From positions 1-64,000 of the forward strand of contig JANUWF010001726.1 of assembly GCA_026120185.1 (NCBI GenBank): a stretch of 64,000 bases of DNA, written 5' to 3'. The translations under genes were made by a program, and so were the position numbers. This document shows, piece by piece, positions 32,961 to 45,989 of this stretch. The stretch is from Voacanga thouarsii. Lineage: Eukaryota > Streptophyta > Magnoliopsida > Gentianales > Apocynaceae. The first letter of the stretch is position 1. Each line of letters opens with the position of its first letter. The notes below the pieces were generated by a model, which was given only the letters and a program-made list of their open reading frames with translations, made no database searches and was not told where the DNA came from.

Positions 32961-34927
32961 AAGCAATGTATGTATTTGGGAAAGAATCTAACATTTTAAT
33001 ATAGTTTAACATTTTTTTTATTAAAGTACTAATTTCTTTTGTCATAATTTCTTTCAACACTTTCAATTTTTGAAGGTAAATCATTAATACTAGGGGTGGC
33101 AATCGTGTCGTGTTCGGGTTGGCGGGTTGTGTCAACTTGAGATAATTACACTTGATAGGCCAACCCGAACACGACCCAATTAATAAATGTGTCGTGTCGT
33201 GTCAACCCATTTATTTTCATGTCTTGTTCGTGTTATAAAACGGGTTGACACGACATGACACAATTAGACACAAAAATTAAATAGATAATTACTAAATTCG
33301 TCAACCCGAATACCTACTAAACCCGCCAATCTGTGCACCATTACACAAAAAATTTGAAAAAATCAAATCAAATTATATAAAATTAAAAAACTAATAAAAT
33401 AGTCCGTAAAGTCATAAATAATCAATAAAATAACAAACCATCCCGCTAAATATTTAGAAATCTTAATAAATTCATAAGATTTAATCTTAAAAATCTAAAC
33501 AAATATAATTTTGCAATAAAATTGGATTATTCAAGAAGTTATTTTCTCTAGATATTTAGAACAACAATTTTGTCGTAGCATGCTAGGAATTTTAAAGAGC
33601 AAATGGAGAGCAAAAAACGAGCACGCAAGGAAGGCTTGTCCTTGTATGGTGTAATTCAAATTGTCTTTGTCCCAATGTCAGAAATAGCATAGTATACGAA
33701 CTAGTCAATCGATACTGAGTGAACCTTACCCTCTGGTAAATGCACCACACGAGTTTCTTTTCATTCTATATTCGATTCGGCCTGTAGGCATATTACATAT
33801 GTTATTTCCTAAAGGTCTAACATTCCACTTTAGACTCGTGTAAGGTCGTTGCTTACCAACTCGTACTAATATTATTATTATAGACACTAAATAATAATTA
33901 ATTAAGAATGATTCATTTACTATATATCAAGCAAATAACTACATTAACATCATTTATTTTTTTTAAGATGTCTCATATAATTAAACAAAATAGACATACA
34001 AACAATTTAATTAATTCATATAATAAAATTGAATTCAATTAATTCATGTAAAAAATTAAATTATCTAATTTTCTATAGTAAAATTTGTAGGGTATCACAA
34101 AAAGTATTAAATATAAATATTAAAAAAAGTTAAACGGCTTCGCGGGTTGAAACGGGTTAAAACAGATTGAACCCGTTTATGACCTGTACACGTTTAAAGT
34201 TAAACGGGTTGACCTGTTTCGACCCGAACCCGCGAAACCCCAACCCTAACCCGCTATAACCGTGTCGTGTTGGCGTGTCGTATTCAATATTGCCGCCCCT
34301 AATTAATACTATCAATATAAAAATGATCACTAAATTTTTTAAAGTAATTTTCAAGGTTAATATAATTTTTTTAATGTTTCTTCATGTAAAGTTATTAATT
34401 TTTGTGAGGTAAATAAAAAAATAAAAATATTTTTATATTCTGAAAATTGATTAAACCTATTTTCAATAGAAATAGCTTGGTCAATTATGTATAAAAAATA
34501 TTCAGTACGAAAAAAATCTTCAGCAAAATGTATCATCTCATTATTATTATTATTTTCGTCAAAATGACTTTTTTGATGAATCATAGGTTTTAATGACATT
34601 TAGGTTTTATATCCATTTCAATAGCTATTTCTTCAGAAGATTCCAAAACATATGCAAATTCATTTTCCCTATAATCTTTTAAATTAGTAGTAAAACCATT
34701 TAACTGTTTTATAGTAATATCTATGTGTATATTTTTAGACTGTAAGGTCTTACTAATTAACAAAATTGACAGTAAATAATATATCATACCAAATATTCAT
34801 TCCTAATAAAAATTCAAAATTTTCAATCTCATAAGTTGCTAAACATATATCTTTTCTTTTTATTTTAGGATTTTCACTACTTTTTCTATAGTGGAATCAA
34901 AGCATCTCTTATATTGGAAATTCGAAA
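32961..34927 (-). pseudogene. hAT transposase (DUF4371/ZMYM1-like), copy 3, inverted
   Basis: Minus-strand copy containing the frames at 34,787-34,590 and 34,599-34,357, the inserted element, and the C-terminal piece YLQKLKVLKEIMTKEIST...KMLNYIKMLDSFPNTYIA. This copy reads longer through the last block than copies 1 and 2, through a few base differences. The gene ends at 32,961 because the duplicated segment ends there. The frame starting at 33,135 begins inside the inserted element and is not a real start. Confidence 0.7.
33091..34301. mobile_element. non-autonomous hAT element, copy 3 (inverted)
   Basis: 1,211 bp, ends TAGGGGTGGCAAT / ATTGCCGCCCCTA, flanked by ATTAATAC (33,083-33,090 and 34,302-34,309), the complement of the duplication in copies 1 and 2. 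Confidence 0.82.
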
Positions 34928-35454
34928 CATTATTACCTTGACACTTTCTATTTTATTTTCCCGTTAGGTTTGAGATAAAAATTTAACAAAAAATTTACAA
35001 TCATAATCTTGTAAAACTTTTCATCGTCTAATGGATGAAGCAAATAAAGACTAAATTTCTTATAATACAAGATCAATTTTTTTTTTTTTTCGTCTTCTCT
35101 TGTATTCTTCTTGATTTCAAGAATCAAATAAAATATATGCTAGTTGGATGCACATTTGTTGTGAATTTTGTGTGAAATAGAGAGGTTGAGAAGAAGTAGC
35201 ATCTTGACTTTTTTAGTTTCAATATTAAGAGGAGGGAGCGTCTTTCTCTTAAAGGAAAGAATAAAAAAATTAAAGATAGTGTTAACTTTTGAAAAAAAAA
35301 AAAAAGGTCGACTCTTTTAATTATTTTAAATTACTTTTTTAAGTTATTGAAATAAGTTAAACTATAAAAAATGGGCCTTGTCTTTAAAAAAATTAATTAA
35401 TAGACATAAAAAAGATTACGGATCCAAAAAATCTAATAAATAGGCTTTTCCCAT

Positions 35455-35682
35455 AGAAAATGATTACACTCACACTGACCTTCTTGTATACACAAGGCTC
35501 ATCCATGTTTTGAATGAAACCAAACTCTTTGATTATTTCATCAAAACGGATGTTCCAACTCCTAGAAGCTTGCTTAAGTCCATAAATGAACCTTTGTAGC
35601 TTACACACCTCTGTGCTATCATTGGATGTGAAACCCTCAAGTTGTGTCATATATACTTCCTTAGTCAGATTTTCGTTTAGGC
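35455..35682 (-). pseudogene. copia reverse transcriptase fragment
   Basis: This matches the middle of the RT region at 30,131-30,361 on the same strand (NLTKEVYMTQLEGFTS, YGLKQASRSWNIRFDEIIKEFG, NMDEPCVYKKVS). It is cut on both sides: by the inverted hAT arm on the left, and by an A-tract at about 35,692-35,710 on the right. It starts just before the YVDE box. It may be the far end of the disrupted unit 2 copia or a separate fragment. Confidence 0.75.
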
Positions 35683-35710
35683 ACTTTTGCAAAAAAAAAA
35701 AAAAAAAAAT

Positions 35711-36062
35711 GTAACAGTTCTCTGGGTAGGCTGTATTCCTAAACGAGCCGACCTGCCTTAAGGTGGTTAGGCCAACTTTTGGTCTAGGACCGGCCATTTG
35801 ACCTGCCAATCCGACCCATTAGCCATTGCTAGATAAAAGCATATTTGCCATAACAAAACGAAAAATAAAGAGTGAACCTTAAATTAGAATTTCTCTAATT
35901 TACCTGCAAAAAACAACATAGGCAACATATAATCACCAAGAAACTTTCCATAATCGGCCATTTACTCAAGTTAATCCCATTGCCTTGGATATAGATCCTA
36001 CCAATTTCATATTTGGATTTTTATTGGGTAAAAAACTCTCCACCATCAAATTTAAGGATTTA
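35711..36062. other. no gene recognised
   Basis: An A-tract, then unique-looking sequence with a GGCC-rich patch (35,760-35,815). No supported feature. It ends at TTA (36,060-36,062), the left target duplication of the CACTA element. Confidence 0.45.
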
Positions 36063-36089
36063 TACTACTAAAATAAGGATCAAATACAA

Positions 36090-36560
36090 CAACTGTGATG
36101 GTACAACTGTCGTATTAGCAAATACGACGGTTAAAGGACGATTATTCAGCCGTTGTAATAAGTCTCGTCATTTTTGGTCGACAATAACTACGAAACGGTC
36201 GTATTAGGCTAATATGACGGCTATTTGAAAGGGTCGTTTTTTATTAGCCAGAAGGTTTATTAACACGGTTCGTAAAATTGTCGTATTAGGTAAATATAAT
36301 TATCGTATTTGTTATTATATGTAAATATAACCGTCGTATTTGTCTAACAAATACGACAGCTATAAACCGTCGTATTTGCTTAGCAAATACAACAGCTAGT
36401 AACGGTCATATTTTCTTGTCTAATATCGTCATATTTGATTGGCAAATACGACGGCTAAAGACTGTCGTAATTGCTCTGTCAAATACGATGGGTAGAATTA
36501 TGATTGTGATTGCCGTCATTTTTAATTGCTGACCGTTGGGACATACAACCAAATACGATG
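36090..36560. repeat. CACTA left subterminal repeats
   Basis: Many copies of a 10-12-bp motif near AAATACGACGG in both orientations, often as close inverted pairs (for example TCGTATTAGCAAATACGA near 36,111). In CACTA elements such motifs bind the element's own regulatory protein. Confidence 0.75.
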
Positions 36561-36869
36561 ACTGTAGCCATCATATTAGGCTTTTTTTTTTTTTTGTATT
36601 TGACCCTACACATGTACAATTTCAAGCCAAACACAATAGAATCAACACCAAATATAATAAAACACAATTTTCTCATTGCTAAACAACTCAAAAGCTATAT
36701 CCTCAATAATCAAATCATAAATAATCTACAAAGTCCCAAAAAAAGGTAGTACTACATGTACGAGAAGTAGGAAATGTCAAAAAATCGAGCCAAGTGCAGT
36801 ATAAATACAAATAAGAAGGAAATCAAAATATGTCACTCATCATGGACAGGCTCGTCAGGATCACATGAT

Positions 36870-38647
36870 CCAACGGGTCAAGAAGTGGAACCAATACCAG
36901 GAGCTGTCATAGAAGCACTAGATGGAGGTATAGGCACTACATCAAATGCACTTGCATCTAATCTGCGCGATAATGCTTCCATGGTAGTCTGAAGAGTAGC
37001 TATACATGACTTGTAAGCCTCTCGCTCACGCTGCATCTCTACTCGCATCTCAGTTTGCATAGTATATTACATATTCTACATACGTGCCTCAACCTCAATC
37101 CTGATGATCTCCTCAACATTTACAGCTGAACTTGATGATTGACTGACTAAGGTTGGTGTTGGACCCTTTCCCTTACACCTAACATGGCCTCTTGTTTTTG
37201 GACCAAGCAATCACTGGAATATCTGATCTTTCGCTTCCTCTGTGCATTCAGATTCAGGCAGTGCCTGCCACTCTATCTCTAATCGGTCCTATAAAATTAA
37301 GAAACATTATATCAAATTTATATTAGGTTAATGTATTGTCTTTGTCATATTTTAATAACTCCACAAAATAGCATTTGAAAATTACTTACAATCATATTCG
37401 CAGTCAAATCATCAACCTGCCGACCATGCCACCTTCGTGTTGCAAGGAACATAACATACTGTGATGTCGGTTGGCCTTGTGATGCCATCTGTAAAGATGT
37501 GTGAGAAACTTCAAGCAAATTAGGTAAATTTTAAATAAATAGTGTATAAGTTAAACTGAATACCTGATCCTGTATAACAGAATGTGTCATTCTTCCTGTG
37601 ACTGGTGGATATGTCATAGGCGATCGATTTTGTCTATTCTGCTTAGCCTCCATCTGTGAATATTTAAAATAGTTAACATATAAAACAATTTTATGATTAA
37701 CAAAAGTAAACAAGTTGTGAGATATAAAATTAGTCAACTTCTATACATATAACTTGTGTATTCTTCAAATGCCAGTAATCAACTAACATCCTCCATTGAT
37801 TTTCATCAACCCGTTTATCTCCACAAACAATAGGCTCCGTACTATGCTGGAAAGGAATGTAGGATCTTTATTTCAACTTCGACTTAAAATCCTTCCACGC
37901 TGCGCACAACATCTTCATTGTGACATTATGTTCTTGTGGTGGCATCGTGGTGTGGTCCTTGTACGTATAAACAAATAATTAATTAAACAAAATGCTAATT
38001 TCTGAAGAAAACCTAATTTTGCATATGTTAGAATAAAATTAGTTACCTGTATTTCTTCTCAAACTTTGTCTTTAAGTCTCTGAGGTATGGAATGCCAATC
38101 CCTGTAATTCAGAGGGATCCTTCTGCTTATGCGTGCAAAATAGCCCACTACTGAATTGTAGTGAGATGTAACTACCCCTACAAGCCCTCCATGTTGGTTA
38201 ACACCAATATCGTACTTTTGGAAGCCAGAAACACCCTATCCAGAAGGTAACTTTCCACCCTCGCGAGAACTCCTCGTTGTGAACCTACAAAATATCAACA
38301 CAAAATTTAATAGAAAAATAGTTAAGAAAGAAAAAAGTTTAAAACAATTTCAATAGCCACATAGATCAATTTCTCATAATATTTACTTCTTATTAACTTA
38401 GCAAACTTGAGGCACTAGAGTCTGAGAAAGAAGGTCCTGTGCAACTGAGACCTACATTAGAAGTAGGTATAGTTGTCTCTTGATTGGACTCCTGATCTCT
38501 GGATCCGGTCTGGATAGTTGTATGTGATCTCGGACCAATCTCGTATATTGGTGCTTGTTTCTCTGTACCTTGAGAGGAACTAGCTCCTGATCTTGAGACA
38601 GCTATGGCGTCCTGCAGCGATCCACGCTGAGAACGTTTGTTAACCAT
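36870..38647 (-). pseudogene. CACTA second gene, transposase_24 (Ptta/En/Spm)-like, degenerate
   Basis: Separate minus-strand pieces match the plant 'Ptta/En/Spm' transposase family. They are a Ser/Thr/Gln-rich start (38,647-38,393); a mid region with YDIGVNQHGGLVG and ISRRIPLNYRDWHSIP near 38,090-38,215; KQNRQNRSPMTYPPVTG near 37,590-37,650; a WQALPES...FQWLLGP region near 37,215-37,285; and a C-terminal coiled-coil-like EMRVEMQREREAYKSC (37,060-36,880). Proteins of this type resemble TnpA, binding subterminal repeats. Intron-like gaps and stops separate the pieces. It lies downstream of TNP2 on the same strand, as in other CACTA elements. Exon limits are not resolved. Confidence 0.6.
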
Positions 38648-38732
38648 CTGTAAAACACAAAGATTTAATATTGAGTAAAATATTTTAACAATTAAAGCAC
38701 ATTTAGTAAACGGTTAAGGGATTTAAGTACAT

Positions 38733-41700
38733 TTAAATTACATGTTGTATTCTTCTTCTAACTAAATCTACTTCCTCCCCAAAAATCTCATCTCTAACCC
38801 ATACGGTATCTATTTCATGCGAAACAAGATGAGAATCTAATTGCTGTGCAGGAAAAGTTTCTAGATCATGGTCCCTTGAGTACACATCATAATTATCTCT
38901 TCTTATCATTGACATTGCCGTATGCTAGTCTCTTTCTTTAGGACAAGGAGAAAACTAAACTTGTTCCGCTTGGTTTGCTAGTATGAATAACTCATCTATC
39001 TCTCTATTTTTCCGGTACAACAAACGGTTCAGATTTACCAAAAAACTTTATATCGTCAACTTTAATACCTTGATGTACATCAACCCAATCACATTTGAAT
39101 AACATAATTTTCAGTTCACTACTATATCGAATCCTTATAATATTAGTAAGCACTCTATAGTAATTGATACCAGCTGCTATGGGATTCATATCTCTTGGAC
39201 TGGATAACTCGTAATATCAGCTTTATACATAGCACCAGAATTTTGAGTTGACTTGTTAGTCTCGTATATTGTTGTACGAAACTGGAAGCCATTCACACTA
39301 CATGCCTTGTAGTGCAAGCCTTGATTGAAAGGACCATTTGCAAGCTTTTTAACTTCAATAGGAATATCATGACATTCTTAGTTCTCATTAACCTATCATA
39401 AATATAAGTGTTATAAGGACTAAATGTTCTAGAGGAATTACTCGCTATATTGTATATGTTTTGCTTACATAATAACTGAAGCAAGTGTGAAACGTTTGAG
39501 AATGAATATGTTGTTTGTCATGTAACCGAGATCTTGGATACTGTTTATTTATGACCGACATGTGAAGGTTGCATATACACATACGAGAAAATTTATAAGT
39601 TATAATAAAAGAAGCATAAAAAATGAAACATCATGATTCAAAGGAAAATTGACTCTCTATATGGTTTAAGAATGTCAGAGTTAGCTAGAACCCACCGATG
39701 TGCTTGCATCAATGTTAAACGATCAAATATTACATCAATCCTCTTTCTAACTGGTTTACCCATCGGGTTGTCATCATCAACATATCTTGGGGGCCTATTC
39801 TCTTTGCTCTCAACATCATTTAAATATTTCGACACAATTGTCATACATTATTCCCTTAAATATCCACTGGCTATCAAACCTTCAGGTTTAGCACGGTTGT
39901 GCACGTAACACTTGAAAGTTTTCAAGTATCTTTCAACTAGAAACATCCATCGACATTGAACTGGACCAGCTAACAATGCATCATCGGCCAAATGTATCAG
40001 TAAATGTTCCATTATATAAAAAAAACTACGGATGAATGTCTTCTCTAGAAGACAGAATGTAATTGCGAAACGGTCTTGAAAATATTCAAGATGCTTCTCT
40101 TTGTGAACTTTAGAACACAATTGCCTAAAACATGAAGCAATCGCAATCAAAAGTTGCACTACATTCTTGGGCAAAGTTGTGCGGGCAATTAATGGGATTA
40201 ATTGCTGGAGTAAAATGTAAGAATCATGACTCTTCAAACCTCCCAAAGTCTTTCTCCTCATATTTACCGATCGAAAAATATTAGAAAAGTAGCGATCGGG
40301 AACTCTCAATTCCTTTAATACTGACAAAAAAAAACTTCAACTTCCATCTTGCTCATTGTATAAGGAGCTGGTGGCAAACTGTATTCAGTTCCAGAGGGTT
40401 TTAAAATTGGATGTAAAGACTTTTTAATATTCATTACCTGTAAGTCTTGACGAGCTTTGAAGTTATTTTTTGAAGAAGTACTATCATCTAATATTGTAAA
40501 CAACAGATTGTCTGTAAAATTTTTCTCAATGTGTACTGGGTCAAGATTGTGCCTCATCAAATTACTCTCCCAAAATAGTAGCTCCCAAAAAATACTCTTC
40601 TTCTTCTAGTTATAAGAATTTATGCCAAACTTCCATTCATAGTCAGGTTATATTCTGATTTTCATATCATCTATTGCATATTCTGTTAAACAACCCTAGA
40701 GCTATGTCAAAATTTATGTCCCCGTACACCTTTTTGGTGCTTGTCGTATCTCCATTCCACTATAGAAAGAAACCTTGTCCCTATGGAGCTTATGTGATAG
40801 TTCAAGAAATCTACGATGATATAAAAAGTAATATTTACCACTATTAGGCAATCGGTAAGATAAACAGTTGACACTGCATATCGGACAGGCCCTTTAGTTA
40901 TGAATACTATAGCCAGAGAGATTACCATAAGTTAGAAAATTACTTATAGTCCACATAATAGTTGCACGCAAATGAAGCATCTCTTTTGCCCCAGCTTCAT
41001 AAGTAATTACACCGTCAAGTCACAATTCTTTCAACTCCTCGATCAACGGTTGTAAAAAAAGTCAATCTTGTTTCCCAAACTCTTGGGGCCATCGATAAGA
41101 GTAGACAAAATAAAATAAGGTTGCTTCATGAATAGCCAGGGTGGCACATTATACGGTATTAAAATAACAAGCTAAGTATTGTGTGTGTTATGTGCATATT
41201 TGAAAATGGACTAAATCCATCTGAAGCCAATCCTAATCTAACATTCCGGCAGTCACTTGCAAATTCCAAATGCGACTCATCAAACTTTCTTGAAGCCTTA
41301 GAATCAGCAGGATGTCTGTAAACTCCATCTTGCACACGACATTCCTGATACCATGTCATAAGGGATACAATTTTGTGTGACATGAATAATCACTTCAACC
41401 TCGGAGTCAACGGAAAATACCTAAAATGCTTGCATGCAACTGGACTGCCCTCTTTCTTGTACCTTGGAGCATTGCATACCTCACAAAGGTGTGCGGCCTC
41501 ATTTTTCCCTCTGTATATTATGTAGTTATTTGGATAAGCATCCCAGACTTTGCATTCCATTCCTAACACATTCGTTATCTTACTAGCCTCATAGTGATTT
41601 TTAGCTATTTTCGCTCCCATCTTACTAAAAGCATCCATTAAAAACTCAAGTAGCATATCAACAGACTTTTTCAATCAATCATTGAGGACTTTTAAATGTA

Positions 41701-42155
41701 ATAGTCTCATAATGAATGACAGTGAAGAAAACTTAGTACAACCAGAATACAACTCTACATTAACCTCTTCTAACAATTTATGTATCTCTCTCAAATCTCC
41801 AGGCTCTTCAATTGCATTATCGAAGTCACTAATGCCACTAACATCTTGAAGCGTCCCAACCATATTATCCCCCGATATGTTTTCAGTTGAAGGAATATTG
41901 CTAGTTGTATTGCGGGAAGATAACTATGTTTCCCCATGAACACTCCATTTTTTGTACCAATGTATGAAACCCATATTTGGCAATGCTATTGACCTTTACT
42001 GTACTATAAAGATACCTATTCTGGCACTTTATACAAGGACAATGAATTTTGGATCCATCAGGTTTGCCTTTTAACGCAAATTCTGCAAAGGCATCCAAAC
42101 CCTTATTATATTCATCACCGAAATGGTCTTGTAAGTTAATCCATGATCGATCCAT
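38733..42155 (-). pseudogene. CACTA TNP2 transposase with DUF4218 and DUF4216, degenerate
   Basis: The start at 42,155 has MDRSWINLQDHFGDEYNKG followed by the cysteine motif CPCIKCQNRYL, the transposase-associated domain of plant En/Spm proteins. Further pieces in order are YSGCTKFSSLSFIMRLLHLK (41,750-41,680); the TNP2 region (41,674-41,390: KMGAKIAKNHYEASK, LCEVCNAPRYKKEG, KHFRYFPLTPRLK); 41,383-41,159 (WYQECRVQDGVYRHPAD, NVRLGLASDGFSPF); the GHK-type region to 40,707; and DUF4218 (40,327-39,848: GGLKSHDSYILLQQL, GPVQCRWMFLVERYLK). They end with a DUF4216 part (39,189-39,004: MLFKCDWVDVHQG). TNP2 cuts at the CACTA ends. Multiple frame changes and stops make it inactive. Confidence 0.8.
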
Positions 42156-42467
42156 CCACCTATTGATTTATCCATATTTTCAGTCAATGTGATTTCACAC
42201 ATTTTTTTTTATAAAGACGCAAAATATCATATTGTTTATGAACCTCTATGAACCGTATGTAAAATATCATTAACCTCTATAAAGAATATAAAAAAAAATA
42301 TCATTAACCTCTACAAAAAATGTTATTAAACTCTATGAACCTCTATGGATACCATTTTAAGATATGTGCCAACGGATGTCACTTGGACAAAAAACAAAAG
42401 AACCAAAAGATGTTGTTGACCCTTTCATATTCAATCAATAATAATGCATTAAACATATTACCACTAC

Positions 42468-42488
42468 TGCTGCTGCTGCTGCTGCTGC

Positions 42489-42574
<86 letters not shown>
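42468..42574. repeat. (TGC)n-(AAT)n compound microsatellite
   Basis: Seven TGC triplets run into about 29 AAT triplets. The minus-strand poly-tyrosine/serine frame here is an artefact of the repeat. Confidence 0.9.
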
Positions 42575-42576
<2 letters not shown>

Positions 42577-42927
42577 CATTAGAGCTTTACTGGCTTTGAG
42601 TTAATGATTCATACCTTTACAAGTGTTAAATATCTCAAAGGAACATTATTCTGATTAGTTCTTAAACTATTTTCACTCCAAAATATATTTTTGAACTATA
42701 TTTTTAATATATTCTATCGTAAATCTATTTTGGAACAATCATTTTATGATATCATTAACCTTTATAAAAAATATCATTAAACTCTATGAACCTCTACGGA
42801 TACCATTTTAATATCATATTGTTTTTAGTCTCAAAAGCACAACTTGATCAATACATTTATAATTTTAAATATTTGGAAAAAATTTGACAAAGTTTTCCCT
42901 ATAAGTACACTTTTTTCAGACACTAAG

Positions 42928-44426
42928 TTATGCGTAAATTTTAGGTGTATACAAATCATTAAATTTAAATCCATACCTTAGTTAAGTTTTAATTAAAACA
43001 TTAATTTCAAAATACATATACAAGTAAGTATACTCATCACAAGCATAGTATAGAGAATTAATGAGTATTGATCCTCAAAGGAACAAGTACACACTAATCA
43101 CTTTTCATTCATTGTTTAACTGACCCAATAAAGTGAGAAAAAAAATAAAAAAAAATATACAACTTAAGAATGTAGGAATATACAATTTAGACAATTATCC
43201 TAGAAAATATGAAAATGAATCAACTAGCAATTTTCTCAACTAATTATCATTTTGGCATTATGAAGGAATATAAAGTAAAATTCAATCATTTCCCAACTCA
43301 TGAATCTACTTAGATATATTCCACTTCATTTCCCAATCTATGGAATTACTATCTTTTGATTAATATTAACAGATTTTCCAATCAAGCTAACATAACCAAA
43401 ACATATATTAAGCTTAATTCCTTATAAGCATGAAATTAGCTAATAACCCTTTGCACGAGGCAAAATCAACTAATCTTTGATCACTTAGCTCTATAATCTT
43501 AAATTAGTCACCTAAATCCATTAAGATTTAACAAATACGAAATCAATACAATGAAACTCCTAACATCGTTATCCCAAGTCAATTAGAAGAACTTGCATCA
43601 ATAACCAATGATAACAAATAATCAAACACAAAATATGATAAAGAATTAATCAAATAACTAAATCAACACAAAACTATGAATCCAAAATAATGTTAAATTA
43701 CAATAAAAACATTGAATACATCATTGTTTAAGGAAAAGAAAACAAAGATAAAAGAAAGCACTCATAGACAAGCCTCTTTCTTTTCCCTTGAAGACTCTCT
43801 TGAGCAACCCTTATTGATTTGGTGAATTCCTCATTCAATGAGTGTTTTGCATTTATTCTCTTGGATCCACCACTTTATATCTCATTTCTCTTGTATGTTC
43901 TCTTGCTTTTATAGGCCGCTTTGATGCTAAATTAGTTACTTGAGAGATCTTGGTCGAGTAGGAATTAAAAAATACCGAAATCTTTGAAAAATTTCTAAAT
44001 TCATGCAGAGGATTTTTGCCTTCCAGAGTGGGCTTGGAACTGGGTCCCTTCGACCCACCTTGCGCTAGGTGCAATTTGTTCTTTCTTTGGTTTTTTGCTC
44101 TGTTTTCACTGACCGAACAAAATGGACTCGGCGCTTGGTCCACTTGCCAGACTTGGCACTAGGTCTATTTTGTTTTCTTCCTGAAAGTTGTTCAGTTTCC
44201 TCTGTTTGACCAGAATGGACCCGGTGCTTGGTCCTTTGGCTGGGCCTGGCGCTAGGTGCATTCTGAAATTTCACCAATTTTACTTGAATTTAACTCAAAT
44301 TTGCTAAAAAATATTTTTTACAAGTAAAATGTCAAATATGAAAGAATATGCCTAGTTATTATAGAAAATGTATCTCAAAACAACCTCAAATAACTAAAAA
44401 AATAATTGTGATTTTTGCCCCTATCA
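42928..44426 (-). repeat. 3' LTR of the nested element
   Basis: The right edge is firm (CTATCA at 44,426); the left edge is inferred from the CTAAG candidate. It shares 43,301-44,426 with the other LTR. Confidence 0.55.
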
Positions 44427-45989
44427 CATACTCCACACTTGAATTTTTGCTTGTCCTTAAGCAAAACACTTTAATCAAGAAAACATAAGTTCTTTCTTCT
44501 TCAAAAAATTTTGCTTACATAGCAAGGATTATAACTTCTCTTCAACCTTTAGATAAAACTCTTGTCATTCACACCCTTTGAAAATAATTCAAACTTTGAA
44601 ACATTTGACAAGACATCACAAAACTCTTGAAGTCAAATTAATCAAGTCCATACCTTAGTCTAAGAAAATTATTTCACTCTTTAAGTTAAAATATAGATAA
44701 CATGAATCACATAAGTTAAGCCATCTAGCTTCTCAAGTATTATAAATCCAAAATTTATACAACTTAAGTCATGATATACGGAAAGCACTCCAATTTTTTT
44801 TTCTCTCCATTTTTTCTAATGACTTAGGGAATTCATAGCCTCAAGTTCACGGATTTCTCTTCACACACATAATTGGCCCCCTTTATAGTCATCACTCATA
44901 ATTTTTTTTCCTCTAAAGAATTCTTTCTTTCTTTTGCTTTAGGGAATTCATAGTCTCAAGAAAGTGAATTTCTCTCCACTATCCGTATTGCCCTCATATC
45001 AAGAAAAAATAATTTTTTTCATCTTCAAAGAGGAAGCAACAACTCATTTTTTCAATTTTCAACTCACAAGAAGTTGCCACAATTTTTCCTCTCAAAAATC
45101 TTTTATCAACTCATATTCCTTATCAAAACTTAAAGCCAAACAAAATTTAAACTCATAATACAAGAGTTAGCCAATAAACTTTTCTCATATTCCTCATATT
45201 TTTTATATTTAAACTAGATAAGTTAAATAACATTCAAACACCAATGCATAAATAAGATTAAACAAAATTCTCAAATCTTGACAATATCCTATACAATAAA
45301 TCAATGTCATAAAAATCCACCTAATGAATGACAAAAAATCATATCTAAGTGAGAAAAAGAATTATAACCTTGCTTTAAACAATGAAAACCGCTGAAATTT
45401 TAAAAAATTTTCATGAAAATGATATGAAAAATATTTCTTCAACCTCATTCTCTCCCCATTAAATTGGACATTGTACTCAATGGCCAAAGATATAACAATA
45501 AAAGCAAAGCCAAGAACAAAATAAATAAATAGGAATAATGAAGAAAAACGACAATACTTCCATAATCATGTTTCATAAGCTTAAGTTAACTCCAAAATCT
45601 CCAAACTTTCAAAATTTCAAAATGTTCAATTTTTCAACAAAATTATTTGATACCAAGAAAACACTAAATCATACCCAGAGAACATTAAGATCATTGATAA
45701 AAACTTGGATAAAGAATATTACTAAACCACTCTCCCATATTTAAACTGGATAATATCCTCATTGGTTAAAAATAAACACAAGAAAGTATCTCTAACGGGA
45801 CCAAAAATGATAAAGGAGTAGTTAAGCAATACTCTCCAAGTGCAATAATACTCCAATAAATATCCAAACTTGAGATAGAGAGAAAGGTTTGTCCAAGAGG
45901 ATTTTATTCCTACCTATAAAATAAAATACAAATAAAAGTATAAAGAAAATAAAATCAAAATAAAGCACACCTAAATAAAAGAAAGCAAA

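Larger units (their letters stand above)
32961..35454 (-). repeat. left-facing arm of the inverted repeat (third hAT module)
   Basis: Reverse complement of 22,010-24,500. Left junction is copia leader; right junction (about 35,454) is copia RT sequence. No target duplication is seen at the edges. Confidence 0.85.

Noticed and set aside
36090..36560. Regularly spaced short repeats that could suggest a CRISPR-like array
   Set aside because: Both orientations, irregular spacing, palindromic and next to a CACTA terminus: transposon subterminal repeats in a plant genome.
42379..42579. Poly-tyrosine/poly-serine frame on the minus strand
   Set aside because: Translation of the TGC/AAT microsatellite; not a gene.
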